Shown here in pieces: positions 41,160 to 50,234 of a stretch of DNA of 64,000 nt (position 1 is the stretch's first letter; each line of letters starts with the position of its first letter). Made by a program: the position numbers and the translations under genes. The stretch is from positions 68,534 through 132,533 of the forward strand of contig JAEYOE010000032.1 of NCBI GenBank assembly GCA_023412005.1, given 5' to 3'. Source of the stretch: Bacillota bacterium (lineage in GTDB: Bacteria; Bacillota; Clostridia; Christensenellales; SZUA-584). Below the pieces are notes generated by a model. It made no database searches, was not told the origin of the DNA, and worked only from the letters and a program-made list of their open reading frames with translations.

Positions 41160-42160
41160 CGGTATTTGAGTGGCTGAATAATCAGCTGCTGAAGATGCAG
41201 TGGCTCAATGACATCATCAAATGGCTCGTTTCAGATGTGCTCGGGCTGAATGTTGACGAACGTCTGGGCGGCAGTATTCATTTTTTCCTGTATGATACGA
41301 TTAAGATATTTATACTGCTGTCAGTATTGATATTTCTCATCTCATATATTCAGAGCCATTTTCCGCCCGAACGGACGCGCAAAATACTCGGGCGGTTTCG
41401 CGGCGTTGGCGCAAACACGCTGGGCGCGCTATTAGGCACGGTCACGCCGTTTTGCTCGTGTTCCTCAATACCGCTGTTTATCGGGTTTACCGGTGCGGGG
41501 CTGCCGATCGGCGTGACGTTCTCGTTTCTGATTTCGTCCCCGCTTGTCGATCTGGCTTCGGTGCTGCTGCTTGCGAGCATATTTAACTGGAAGATCGCCA
41601 TCGCATATGTGGTGGTTGGCATCATTTTGGCTGTGGTCGGCGGAACGCTGATCAGCAAGATGAAGCTCGAAAAGTATGTGGAGCCGTTTGTCTTTGAGAA
41701 TCAGTCGGGGCAGATTGATGCGCCGGAAATGGCACGGCGGGATCGCGTACGGTTCGCTAAAGATCAGGTCATGTTCATTATCAAAAAGGTATGGTTGTAC
41801 ATATTGATCGGTGTGGGCATCGGCGCAGCGATTCACAACTGGATACCGCAGGATATCATCCTCGCTGTATTGGGTAACAACAATCCATTCTCGGTGGCAA
41901 TCGCGACGATCGTCGGGGTACCGATGTACGCCGACATTTTCGGGACGCTGCCGATTGCCGAAGCATTGGTGCTTAAAGGTGTGGGCATCGGCACGGTGCT
42001 CTCGTTCATGATGGCCGTGACGGCGCTCTCGCTGCCCTCGATGATACTGCTGAAAAAAGTTGTGAAAACAAAGCTACTGCTGATATTCGCGGGCATCGTT
42101 GTGGTTGGCATTTTAATTATTGGGTATGTGTTCAATGCGGTTGGGTTTTTGCTGATATAA
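41156..42160 (+). CDS. UPF0718/ArsP-like permease
   Basis: 334 residues, eight hydrophobic segments. TPFCSCSSIPLFIGFTGAG followed by LPIGVTFSFLISSPLVDLAS in helix 2-3 is the COG0701 permease hallmark. A second half repeats the layout (VGVPMYADIFGTLPIAEAL). Some members (ArsP) export methylated or trivalent organoarsenicals; others are only associated with ars operons. The conserved Cys pair supports a soft-metal substrate. Ribosome binding site GAGGAGG, four-base overlap with acr3. Confidence 0.85.
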   Translation: MTVFEWLNNQLLKMQWLNDIIKWLVSDVLGLNVDERLGGSIHFFLYDTIKIFILLSVLIFLISYIQSHFPPERTRKILGRFRGVGANTLGALLGTVTPFCSCSSIPLFIGFTGAGLPIGVTFSFLISSPLVDLASVLLLASIFNWKIAIAYVVVGIILAVVGGTLISKMKLEKYVEPFVFENQSGQIDAPEMARRDRVRFAKDQVMFIIKKVWLYILIGVGIGAAIHNWIPQDIILAVLGNNNPFSVAIATIVGVPMYADIFGTLPIAEALVLKGVGIGTVLSFMMAVTALSLPSMILLKKVVKTKLLLIFAGIVVVGILIIGYVFNAVGFLLI

Positions 42161-42178
42161 GATAAAGGGAGTATAGTG

Positions 42179-42589
42179 ATGAAGCCAAAGGTTGCGTTTA
42201 TATGCGTGCATAACTCATGCCGCTCTCAAATGGCGGAGGCGCTGGCCAAGCTTTATGCCGCGGACGTGTTTGAGGCGTATTCGGCCGGAACCGAAACAAA
42301 ACCGCAGATCAATCGGGATGCCGTGGCAGTGATTAAAGAATTGTACGGCATCGACATGAATGAGACTCAACGGTCAAAGCTGATTGCGGATATACCGCCT
42401 GTGGATGTCGTCATCACGATGGGGTGCAACGTCAGCTGCCCGTACCTACCAAGCCGTTATCGTGAAGACTGGGGGCTTGACGACCCGACGGGCAGCTCTA
42501 AGGACGCGTTTATCAAAACAGCAAAAACGATTGAGCAAAAGGTATTCATTCTTAAAGAGAAAATCTTTGATATTTTGAAGGAGAAATAA
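42179..42589 (+). CDS. arsC: Thioredoxin-coupled arsenate reductase
   Basis: 136 residues from ATG 42179 (GGGAG seven bases upstream; a GTG at 42176 is less well placed). Low-molecular-weight PTP fold: nucleophile Cys9 in the C-x5-R loop CVHNSCR, and the redox cysteine pair Cys83 and Cys87 in MGCNVSCPYLP. It reduces As(V) to As(III), which Acr3 exports, with electrons from thioredoxin. A thioredoxin-like gene follows directly. Confidence 0.93.
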   Translation: MKPKVAFICVHNSCRSQMAEALAKLYAADVFEAYSAGTETKPQINRDAVAVIKELYGIDMNETQRSKLIADIPPVDVVITMGCNVSCPYLPSRYREDWGLDDPTGSSKDAFIKTAKTIEQKVFILKEKIFDILKEK

Positions 42590-42592
42590 AAC

Positions 42593-42832
42593 ATGGAAAT
42601 AAAAGTGCTGGGCGGCGGTTGCGCATCGTGCAAAAAGCTGCATGAAACGGTTCAGGACGCCGTGAAGGAACTGAACGTTAACGCGGATGTTCTCTACATC
42701 ACAGACATGGCGGAGATTGTGAAGGCAGGCATTATGAGCACGCCCGCGCTCATTGTGAACGGCAAGGTGAAGGCAATGGGCCGCGTGCCCAAGCTGAAAG
42801 AAGTAAAACAAATCATAACCGATGAGTTTTAA
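42593..42832 (+). CDS. Small thioredoxin-fold redox protein
   Basis: 79 residues: MEIKVLGGGCASCKKL with Cys10-x-x-Cys13, then STPALIVNGKVKAMGRVP (the cis-Pro loop). This is the redox-active disulfide protein family often found at the end of ars operons. It probably recycles ArsC or delivers electrons in arsenic detoxification (inference from position). GAAGGAG precedes the ATG. The operon ends at a terminator 19 bases downstream. Confidence 0.88.
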   Translation: MEIKVLGGGCASCKKLHETVQDAVKELNVNADVLYITDMAEIVKAGIMSTPALIVNGKVKAMGRVPKLKEVKQIITDEF

Positions 42833-42850
42833 TACAAAAGGATGCATAGG

Positions 42851-42880
42851 GGGACGCAAAACAGATGTGTCCCTTTTTTT
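42851..42880 (+). terminator. Intrinsic terminator of the arsenic operon
   Basis: GGGACGC (42851-42857) pairs with GTGTCCC (42867-42873), followed by TTTTTTT. Confidence 0.88.
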
Positions 42881-42923
42881 GTACATATTTTTTGAGATAT
42901 TGAATATGAAGGGTGGTGGTCAC

Positions 42924-43592
42924 ATGTCCGATTTCTTTGGCGGCGGAGGCTCATGGAAAAGCAGCGTTGACAACTACTACACATTTACGCAAACAAGCGG
43001 CGGCGGATCATCCGGTGGCGGATCGTCCGGCGGTTCAAAAGGGTGCGGCACCTCAATTGTCATTATTATCATCATTTTAGTTGCTGCTGCTAAAAGCGTT
43101 GCAGCAGCTCTAATTGTTCTTGGTTGTTTGGGGCTGGTGGCCTGCATTGCTTATTTGATTGTGAGAAAAATATCTAATAAGCCATCACCGACTGCAAAAA
43201 TGGATAATCGCAAACCCGACAGCATAAAACCGGGAGAAAAGCACACAAAAGAAAATCTTGAATGGGAAGGGGGCCGATTTATCGGATTCATTAATATCGC
43301 AGGGACAAGCTTTATAAAAGATAAAAAAGAAGCCGATGACAGTACTTTTGTTGGTGATAAACTGACTTTATCCAGGGAACCCGACAATCCGCATGACCCC
43401 AAAGCCATTATTATTTCAAACAAGTCAGGCTTAAAGCTCGGTTATGTACCAAGAAACCATAATACGTATCCGGCTGAAATAATGGATAGCGGAAAAGAAT
43501 TATTTGGCCGTTTGTATTCAAAAAGCTTCACAGACAAAGTTCTTATTTTAACTGCCGAATTATTTTTACGAGACGAGCAGGCCCCAACGTGA
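42924..43592 (+). CDS. Membrane-anchored HIRAN-domain protein
   Basis: 222 residues from ATG 42924 (GGTGGT motif upstream). Order: glycine/serine-rich N-terminus (FGGGGSW; GGGSSGGGSSGGS), two adjacent hydrophobic helices (SIVIIIIILVAAAKSVAAAL; VLGCLGLVACIAYLIV), a charged linker, and a C-terminal HIRAN domain at about 125-215 with GTSFIKDKKEADD, LSREPDNPHDPKAIII and GYVPRNHN. HIRAN domains bind 3' DNA ends, usually in SNF2 helicases. Here the domain is fused to membrane helices, so a nucleic-acid role is uncertain. A UvrD-like helicase gene follows after 65 bases. Confidence 0.75.
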   Translation: MSDFFGGGGSWKSSVDNYYTFTQTSGGGSSGGGSSGGSKGCGTSIVIIIIILVAAAKSVAAALIVLGCLGLVACIAYLIVRKISNKPSPTAKMDNRKPDSIKPGEKHTKENLEWEGGRFIGFINIAGTSFIKDKKEADDSTFVGDKLTLSREPDNPHDPKAIIISNKSGLKLGYVPRNHNTYPAEIMDSGKELFGRLYSKSFTDKVLILTAELFLRDEQAPT

Positions 43593-43657
43593 CAATATAT
43601 ATCATGAATGACGGCATTATGATAAAATGAGACGATTAAACACGAGGCGGTGAAACA

Positions 43658-45826
43658 GTGGAGAGCATCTTGGACGGATTGAACGACCGGCAGCGGGAGG
43701 CCGTTACAGCAACCGAAGGGTTTATACGCGTGATTGCGGGGGCTGGCTCCGGAAAAACGCGCGCGCTCTCGCATCGGTTTGCCTATCTCGTCAACGAAAT
43801 CGGCATCATGCCGTCTCACATACTCTGCGTCACGTTCACCAACAAATCCGCCAACGAGATGCGCCAGCGCATCCGCCGTCTGACCGGAGACAACGACACA
43901 GGCTATATCAGCACCTTCCACAGTTTCTGCGTCTCTGTGCTGCAGGAAGACAGCTTTGCCGTGCAATACCCCAAGAGCTTTCTGGTGCTCGATAATGCCG
44001 ATATCGATTCGATGCTTAAGATCATTTACGAAGAGCGCGGCCTGACGCTGCGCCATATGACGTTTTCCAGCGCGCGCGATATGATAGAGATACGTAAGAT
44101 CGACAGAGACCCGACATACTACGAGCACATGATCGCGATGCCGCTGGATGATTTGCATCAAAAGTATCTCGACGCAACGGAAACGGACGACATCATCTTC
44201 TGGGGGTATCTGTATCAGCAGAAGAAATGCTTCGGGCTCGATTACAACGACCTGATTAAATACACACTGCATATTTTCAATATCAATGACGCCATCCGTC
44301 TCAAGTGGCAGCAGCGGCTCGAATACATTATGGTCGACGAGTTTCAGGATATTGATGAGCTGCAATACAGGCTGATGAAGGTGCTGTGCGATTATCACAA
44401 GAACCTTTTCATCGTGGGGGACCCGGATCAGACGATTTACACGTGGCGCGGCGCGAGCGTGAAATACATACTCGATTTTGATAAAGCATTTTTGAACGTG
44501 AAAACCATCATGATGATGCAGAACTACCGTTCCACGCCGCAGATACTCGCCGCGGCAAATTCGCTGATTGATAAAAACAAGATACGCGTGAAAAAAGATT
44601 TGATTGCCTGTCTGCCTGACGGCAAACCCGTGATCTATCACCATGCCAAAACGGCCGAAGCCGAAGCCATGTGGATAGCCCAAAAAATAAAAGAGCTGGC
44701 CGAGAGCGGTGCAAAGCTCAGCGATATCACCATATTGTATCGCGCGCATTTTGTGTCGCGCTCGCTCGAAGAGTTGTTTTTAAAGCAGGAAATACCGTAC
44801 ACCATATACAGCGGCGTACAGTTTTTCTCCCGCATGGAGATCAAGGATGCGCTCTCGTATTTAAGGCTCATCGCCTACAAGGACGATCTGTCGTTCATCC
44901 GCGTGGCGAACGCCCCCAAGCGCAACATCGGTGAGCGGCGTATGCGCTTTTTGCAAGACTTCGCCGCACTGCACCGATGCTCGCTTTTCAGCGCGCTTGA
45001 ACAGACGGCGGACGACGAGATTTTCAAAAACACCAAGGCCAAAACGCTGTTGGCGCTGATTGAGCGTTTTTCGGCGCGCTATCAGGACAGCCCCGTTTCC
45101 GAGCTGCTGAGTGCCGTGCTCGATCAAAGCGGTTACGAGCAAATGCTGCGTACCGAAGGCAGCCAGGAGCGGCTCGATAATCTCGCGGAACTCAAGCAAT
45201 CCATTTATGAATACGAAGCCTCGTGCGGCGAGGAAGTGACGCTCGAGCATTACTTAAAGCATGTGGCAATGCTGACGAATGCGGATGCAGGCTCCGTGAA
45301 AAACGCGGTGAAGCTGATGACGGTGCACACGGCCAAGGGCCTTGAGTTTTTGCATGTATTCATCTGCAGCTTTTCCGAGGGCATATTTCCGTCGAAAAAG
45401 ACGGCCACGCTTGAAGGCATGGAGGAGGAGCGCCGGCTCGCGTTCGTCGCTTTGACGCGTGCTCAGGAAACGCTATATCTTACAGACGCTGAAGGGCGTA
45501 ACCTCGACGGGTCGTTTCGCTATCCGTCGCGCTTTATATTCAATGTGGACAAGGGGCTGCTCCATTACACGGAGGAGTTGAGCGAGAGCCTTGTGTCGGA
45601 ATCGGGCTGGCATATCGGCAGCAGCGAGGCAGGCTTCGAAGCGGCGGCGCAAAGAGAGACCTTCCATATCGGAGAGCGCGTAGTGCACAGCGTGATGGGG
45701 GCAGGAGAGATCGCGGCAATTGACGATGTGAAATCGGCGTATATCATCCGGTTCGACGAGCTCGGCACGGAAAGAAGCATCAGCTTTAAAGCGAAGCTGA
45801 CGCGGGAACAGAAGCAGGATAAGTGA
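43658..45826 (+). CDS. UvrD/PcrA-like superfamily 1 DNA helicase
   Basis: 722 residues from GTG 43658. SF1A motifs in order: Q-motif LNDRQREAV, motif I AGAGSGKT (27-34), Ia FTNKSANEMRQRI, II VDEFQDI (DE-x-Q), III GDPDQTIYTWRGA, IV NYRSTPQIL, V VHTAKGLEF, VI VALTRAQETLYL. The C-terminal 60 residues (GERVVHSVMGAGEI ... YIIRFDEL) form the Tudor-like domain found in PcrA, which binds RNA polymerase. It is shorter and more divergent than the usual housekeeping PcrA, so it may be a second paralogue. Confidence 0.9.
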   Translation: MESILDGLNDRQREAVTATEGFIRVIAGAGSGKTRALSHRFAYLVNEIGIMPSHILCVTFTNKSANEMRQRIRRLTGDNDTGYISTFHSFCVSVLQEDSFAVQYPKSFLVLDNADIDSMLKIIYEERGLTLRHMTFSSARDMIEIRKIDRDPTYYEHMIAMPLDDLHQKYLDATETDDIIFWGYLYQQKKCFGLDYNDLIKYTLHIFNINDAIRLKWQQRLEYIMVDEFQDIDELQYRLMKVLCDYHKNLFIVGDPDQTIYTWRGASVKYILDFDKAFLNVKTIMMMQNYRSTPQILAAANSLIDKNKIRVKKDLIACLPDGKPVIYHHAKTAEAEAMWIAQKIKELAESGAKLSDITILYRAHFVSRSLEELFLKQEIPYTIYSGVQFFSRMEIKDALSYLRLIAYKDDLSFIRVANAPKRNIGERRMRFLQDFAALHRCSLFSALEQTADDEIFKNTKAKTLLALIERFSARYQDSPVSELLSAVLDQSGYEQMLRTEGSQERLDNLAELKQSIYEYEASCGEEVTLEHYLKHVAMLTNADAGSVKNAVKLMTVHTAKGLEFLHVFICSFSEGIFPSKKTATLEGMEEERRLAFVALTRAQETLYLTDAEGRNLDGSFRYPSRFIFNVDKGLLHYTEELSESLVSESGWHIGSSEAGFEAAAQRETFHIGERVVHSVMGAGEIAAIDDVKSAYIIRFDELGTERSISFKAKLTREQKQDK

Positions 45827-46861
45827 GTGAAGGATATGAAGGGTCAAAGAAGCAGTGAATCCGGTTTGGAAGTGTCTGTGGGCGTTATCATACAGCTGGC
45901 TCATTATTTTCGTATTCTCAAGCTGGATGTTGAGGCTCTTTTGGAAGCCGTTGGCCTGAATATTCAAGTGCTCGAATCGCCGGATGAGCGGGTGCCGCTT
46001 GAGAAATACATCCGGCTGGAAACAGCCGCAGCGAATGCGTCACAGGACCCTTGCTTTGGTTTGCATATGGGCCAATACATGGACGCCGGAAACTGGTCGA
46101 TATTGGGCTATATGATGATGAACTGCAAAACGCTGGCCGAGGCTTTTGAAAAGTCGTTCAAGTATTCGGCGATTATCGGAAATGTGATCACAGCGGATAT
46201 CGCGCTCAATAAAGAGACCATCAAGATTTCGCTCAACGCTCCCAAGGATGCGCCGACCATATCGCGACACTGCTATGAAGGGTTTTTATCCAGCCTAATT
46301 TGCCTCGCCCGAAGCTTAAGCGGTAATAATATCAATGCGCTGGAAGTCGGCCTTGCCTCTCCAAAGCCTGAGTCTATCGACGCGTATCAAAAAGTATTCG
46401 GGTCACCCGTGCTGTTTAATCAACAATCAAACTACATGATTATGGCTGTTTCGGTGGGCGATATCCCGGTCCTGCGCCCGAATGAGAACTTGCTTGCGTA
46501 TTTTGAAACCTACGCGGCGGATTTTCTGGCCGGGATTACCGAGCAAACCAGAACGTATATGATTAAAAAATGGCTGCTTGCCAATATGGATTGTGGGCAT
46601 TTGACAATTGAATTGGCCGCAAAAGCGTTTGCTCTCAGTGTCCGGTCGCTGCAGGATCAATTGAAAAAAGAAGGTGCTGAGTTTCGTCAGCTGCTGCAGC
46701 AAACCAGGGAACAATTGGCCAAGAAATATTTGCAGGATCAATACACGGTAGAAGACATCACGTATCTGTTGGGATTTTCAGATCACAGCACGTTCAGGAA
46801 AGCGTTTAAAAAATGGACCGGCTTCACACCCAAAGAATACAGAACCATGCAGGATGGATAA
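45827..46861 (+). CDS. AraC family transcriptional regulator
   Basis: 344 residues. GTG at 45827 lies directly after the helicase TGA, with AGGAT upstream. The N-terminal 200 residues match the Arabinose_bd-type effector domain seen in OruR/ArgR-like regulators (ALLEAVGLNIQVL; LGYMMMNCKTLAEAFEKS). The C-terminal AraC HTH pair is LTIELAAKAFALSVRSLQ and YTVEDITYLLGFSDHSTFRK, ending FKKWTGFTPKEYR. The ligand is unknown. It is probably co-transcribed with the helicase. Confidence 0.88.
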   Translation: MKDMKGQRSSESGLEVSVGVIIQLAHYFRILKLDVEALLEAVGLNIQVLESPDERVPLEKYIRLETAAANASQDPCFGLHMGQYMDAGNWSILGYMMMNCKTLAEAFEKSFKYSAIIGNVITADIALNKETIKISLNAPKDAPTISRHCYEGFLSSLICLARSLSGNNINALEVGLASPKPESIDAYQKVFGSPVLFNQQSNYMIMAVSVGDIPVLRPNENLLAYFETYAADFLAGITEQTRTYMIKKWLLANMDCGHLTIELAAKAFALSVRSLQDQLKKEGAEFRQLLQQTREQLAKKYLQDQYTVEDITYLLGFSDHSTFRKAFKKWTGFTPKEYRTMQDG

Positions 46862-46961
46862 CACTTCGTCAATACTCATAAAACATGCGCGTTTAAGCAT
46901 ATCGTATTCATCAATCTTTTTATAGAATGGATTTATTAAATGATTGGTGAGGAGAAAAATC

Positions 46962-47390
46962 ATGACAAAGAATGAGATTTACGATGCGATCAGCCGAAAT
47001 CCTGTTATGCATCTGGCAACGGTGGAGGAGAATCAGCCTCGCGTCAGAGCAATGCTGCTGTATAAAGCCGATGAAAACGGCATCTATTTTCATACCCGCA
47101 CAGACCGGGACGTATATAAGCAGATTGGTGTTAACAACAATGCGGAGCTTTGCTTCAGCTGCGACGGTATTCAAATCCGCATCAACGGTGCGCTCGAAGA
47201 AATTGATGATAATGAACTGAAGGACGAAATACTGGCCCACCCGTCGCGTCAGTTCTTGAGAAGCTTTAAAGAAATGGGCTTATTCAAAGATTTTTACAAA
47301 GAGGTTGCGGTATTTGTGCTCAAAAACGGAACAGCCTCTTTATGGACGATGGAAATGAATTTTCAGCCCAAGGACTTTGTGCAGCTTTAG
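46962..47390 (+). CDS. Pyridoxamine 5'-phosphate oxidase-like flavin-binding protein
   Basis: 142 residues from ATG 46962 (GAGGAGAAAAATC upstream; an in-frame start at 46944 lacks a site). It begins with NEIYDAISRNPVMHLATVEENQPRVRAM and carries GIYFHTRTDRDVYKQI, the split beta-barrel FMN-binding family pattern. Such proteins reduce small molecules (for example flavin- or F420-linked reductases, heme-degrading enzymes). The substrate is unknown. No neighbour explains it. Confidence 0.85.
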   Translation: MTKNEIYDAISRNPVMHLATVEENQPRVRAMLLYKADENGIYFHTRTDRDVYKQIGVNNNAELCFSCDGIQIRINGALEEIDDNELKDEILAHPSRQFLRSFKEMGLFKDFYKEVAVFVLKNGTASLWTMEMNFQPKDFVQL

Positions 47391-47498
47391 ACGCATTGGG
47401 TTACGTAAAAACACTCTCAAAGTTTTAAAGAGAATTGTCTATTGATACCGCAGTTTCAAGAACTCCCGAAGACGAATTCAATTTACCTTTAATGTAAA

Positions 47499-47533
47499 CA
47501 GGGTTCCAATCACTTGTGGTGATCAGAACCCTG
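47499..47533. other. Stable intergenic hairpin
   Basis: CAGGGTTC ... GAACCCTG with an inner ATCAC-TTGT-GTGAT pairing. The T-tract is weak; it may terminate either converging transcript. Confidence 0.5.
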
Positions 47534-47626
47534 CAATTGTATCTTTTTGTCTATTCTGCGCCAACTATTGACATAGAGCCTTTTTTAATATCCGTATTCA
47601 TTGAGACGTCAATCAATTAAACTCCG

Positions 47627-48499
47627 TTATGCGACGTAATCAAGGGCTATCATATAATTCAGGTGGGCATACGTCAACCTGTGTTTGTATGACACCCACG
47701 TGTCCTCAAAGGCTATCAACGTGCCCTTATCTCGGCCTGCATCACTATAATAGATGGTATCACCGTCATATTTACAGGCCACGATTGCATGGGCTTTGCT
47801 GCCTTTTTTAAAATAGCATAATACGCCTTCCGGATGCAGGTCGATGGCTTGTTTGATGGCAGCCACACCGTTGTTTTTCGGATCAACGACATAGGTTTTG
47901 CCTCTGTCAAAGCTTCTTAAATAAGGTGAGTCGGCAATGAGGGCGCAAACCTCTCTCACACCGAAGTTGGCCGTCAGGCAGTTGGAATTGATGGATGTGT
48001 TTCTGCGGTTTGACTCATAGATGAAGCGCGGATTAGCCGGAATGCCCATGTTGTTGATCATGATAGCGTATGAGGACATCACGCAGGCTTTCTTTTTTAC
48101 GGATCGAGAGAACTTCCATTCAGGGCTGCCCTGATAGTATAACGTGTAGGCTCGGTCCGCCCCAGTGGACATGACGGTGGCGGCCGGAATGGCTGCAAAC
48201 ACCAGTGTGGAGCTGTCTCCCCAGGCTAACGCACCGTTGAAATCCACCAGATACCATTTGTCTGATTGTGCATATACCTTCACAAAGGTTTTTGCAGGCA
48301 GCTTGGCGACAACGCTGGCTTTGGCAGAGGGTTCGCTGCGCAGATTCATGGTCTTTTTTGCAACGCAAACCGCAACACCGATGGGAGAACCGTCTTCCGC
48401 TTTGGCCGTTATAGGAGCAAGACACAACAGCGCCGCCGTCATGAACGCCGCTAGTATGCCGGTAATACGGATGAAAGGTTTCGTTTGACTCATTTTCAT
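47627..48499 (-). CDS. Secreted SH3-domain protein with C39-like papain-fold peptidase domain
   Basis: 290 residues from ATG 48499, chosen because GGCGGATAT precedes it and a signal peptide (RITGILAAFMTAALLCLAP ... AKA) follows. A bacterial SH3 domain (about 40-95: KTMNLRSEPSAKASVVAKLP; WYLVDFNGALAW) is followed by a cysteine-peptidase-like domain with KKACVMSSYAIMIN (nucleophile Cys), SKAHAIVACKYDGD (His) and YYSDAGRDKG (Asp). The target may be wall peptides. A longer upstream frame has no initiation site. Confidence 0.82.
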   Translation of the reverse strand: MKMSQTKPFIRITGILAAFMTAALLCLAPITAKAEDGSPIGVAVCVAKKTMNLRSEPSAKASVVAKLPAKTFVKVYAQSDKWYLVDFNGALAWGDSSTLVFAAIPAATVMSTGADRAYTLYYQGSPEWKFSRSVKKKACVMSSYAIMINNMGIPANPRFIYESNRRNTSINSNCLTANFGVREVCALIADSPYLRSFDRGKTYVVDPKNNGVAAIKQAIDLHPEGVLCYFKKGSKAHAIVACKYDGDTIYYSDAGRDKGTLIAFEDTWVSYKHRLTYAHLNYMIALDYVA

Positions 48500-48644
48500 A
48501 TATCCGCCTTTCTGTCTATTACTGTATATATATGCCGATACCCGTTTTATGGTAACAACATTATAACAGAAAAGCAAACGAAAATAAACTCTTTTGTAAC
48601 AAATAATGCTGACATATTTTTTTGCTTTCAAATATTGAGAAAAG

Positions 48645-48667
48645 TCGGCTGTTATCAAGACAGCCGA
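48645..48667 (-). terminator. Probable terminator of the leftward sugar-transport operon
   Basis: TCGGCTGT-TATCAAG-ACAGCCGA perfect 8-bp stem. On the minus strand it is followed by CTTTTC. It lies about 275 bases beyond the msmK stop. Confidence 0.55.
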
Positions 48668-48675
48668 ATATTATC

Positions 48676-48909
48676 AGCCGGAAGGTGTCCGACATTTCCT
48701 GTGAGATGCTGGATAAGACCGGCTTCTCGATATTCGCAGATGAGATTTAAGACGCACTGTTCGGCACTGTGGCTGGGCGATGTTATGAACAGCCGGGCCA
48801 TACCGCGCTTGATATCCGCAAGCTGCTTTATAAGAAGCGGCGGTATATGTTCTCCTCAATTGGACGGAGACGAGTTTATCTGCGAGTTACTCCAAAAGAA
48901 CATCATTTA
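48676..48909 (+). pseudogene. Possible decayed coding remnant
   Basis: One plus-strand frame stays open from about 48643 to an isolated TAA at 48748-48750, then again to 48909. It gives DISCEMLDKTGFSIFADEI, stop, DALFGTVAGRCYEQPG, HTALDIRKLLYKKRRYM. The protein-like composition across one stop suggests an eroded gene fragment between the C39 and MsmK-type genes. I do not recognise the parent family, and chance cannot be excluded. Confidence 0.3.
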
Positions 48910-48941
48910 TGAGATAGCCCGTATCTCCCTTGCTACCACGA

Positions 48942-50060
48942 TCAGCAAAAGATATTCTTTTCAGTCGTCATATCAAACAGATGCAGCAAGTCTTCGGAAA
49001 TGCTGAAATTGATATGATTGACCTTGCCCGGCGAGAATACGGTTTCCCCCAAATCCGTAAGCTGTACGCGGATAACGATATCCCGGTCAGCTGCGACAAC
49101 ATGGAGATAGATCTCGCTGCCCATCATTTCTGACACATCCACCTTGGCTTTTATGGTATTGGCCTCTTCCGCAGATGCCAAGCATATATGCTCGGGACGA
49201 ATGCCCAGCAGGACTTCTCCTGTCGGCTGGTTTTTTTGCTGCAGTATTCTCTGTTTGTCGGCTGGTAGCTTGATCTCTATGCCGGCCGTTCGCACGATAT
49301 AATCATGACCGGATATGCAAAGCTCTGCCGGTAAAAAGTTCATCTGCGGTGTGCCGATAAAGCCTGCAACAAATCTGTTTGCGGGACGGTTGAACACATC
49401 CTGCGGCGCACCAATCTGCTGTATGAGGCCGTCCTTCATGATGACGATACGGTCGCCAAGCGTCATGGCCTCCATTTGATCATGTGTCACATATATAAAA
49501 GTTGTGTTTATACGTTCGCGAAGCTTGATCAATTCGGCGCGCATTTGGTTTCTCAGCTTGGCATCCAAATTGGACAGCGGTTCGTCCATTAAAAATACCT
49601 TTGGTTCACGCACAATGGCACGGCCAATTGCCACACGCTGCCGCTGTCCGCCCGACAGCGCCTTGGGTTTGCGCTTGAGCAGCTCAGTCATTCCGAGGAT
49701 TTCTGCGGCTTGCTGGACTCTTGTGTCGATTTCAGCCTTTTTCATCTTGCGCAGCTTCAGAGCAAAGGCCATATTCTCATACACTGTCATATGCGGATAT
49801 AGCGCGTAATTTTGAAAAACCATCGCGATATCGCGATCCTTGGGCGGTACAGTGTTGACAAGCCGGTCGTCAATATACAACTCGCCCTCAGAAATCTCCT
49901 CCAGCCCCGCAACCATTCTCAATGTGGTAGACTTTCCGCAGCCCGACGGGCCCACCAGCACCACAAACTCCTTGTCGGCAATATCCAGATTGAAATCATC
50001 GACTGCCACAACATTTTTGTCAAAAACCTTCCTGATGCCATTTAAAGTTACTTTTGCCAT
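48942..50060 (-). CDS. msmK: Sugar ABC importer ATP-binding protein (MsmK/UgpC type)
   Basis: 372 residues from ATG 50060 (the family normally starts MAKVTL...). Walker A GPSGCGKST, Q-loop VFQNYALYPHMTV, signature LSGGQRQR and Walker B VFLMDEPLSNLDAKLR are intact. The C-terminal TOBE/MalK-like domain (about 240-372) includes RPEHICLASAEE. It energises CUT1 importers and can be shared among several. The start lacks a clear ribosome binding site; an in-frame GTG at 50105 is the alternative. It is the last gene of the sugar locus. Confidence 0.92.
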   Translation of the reverse strand: MAKVTLNGIRKVFDKNVVAVDDFNLDIADKEFVVLVGPSGCGKSTTLRMVAGLEEISEGELYIDDRLVNTVPPKDRDIAMVFQNYALYPHMTVYENMAFALKLRKMKKAEIDTRVQQAAEILGMTELLKRKPKALSGGQRQRVAIGRAIVREPKVFLMDEPLSNLDAKLRNQMRAELIKLRERINTTFIYVTHDQMEAMTLGDRIVIMKDGLIQQIGAPQDVFNRPANRFVAGFIGTPQMNFLPAELCISGHDYIVRTAGIEIKLPADKQRILQQKNQPTGEVLLGIRPEHICLASAEEANTIKAKVDVSEMMGSEIYLHVVAADRDIVIRVQLTDLGETVFSPGKVNHINFSISEDLLHLFDMTTEKNIFC

Positions 50061-50234
50061 ATTGGTTCGCTTTGCTGTACAAGCCTCCGCTTCTGTACAG
50101 CTCACCGCCGTCCGTAAATGACGACGGCATTACGGCAGGTCTCCACACTGCCGCACCGCAAGCTGTTACGGATATATTCTTGCCTCCTTTTTTTAACGTG
50201 CGAAAACGGTATAAGTGGAGCCGCTTTCGTCGTA

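Noticed and set aside
43442..44749. A 435-codon minus-strand frame opposite the helicase gene
   Set aside because: It is the antisense shadow of a clearly conserved helicase with all SF1 motifs. Composition is His/Arg/Val-rich as expected for a shadow, and no ribosome binding site is present.
47627..48658. The longer form of the SH3-C39 protein
   Set aside because: The extra 53 codons precede a clear signal peptide and lack a ribosome binding site; the ATG at 48499 has one.
48485..49006. A 173-codon plus-strand frame between the C39 and MsmK-type genes
   Set aside because: It begins inside the C39 promoter region and ends antisense to msmK, with no ribosome binding site. Another frame looks more protein-like and is broken by a stop.
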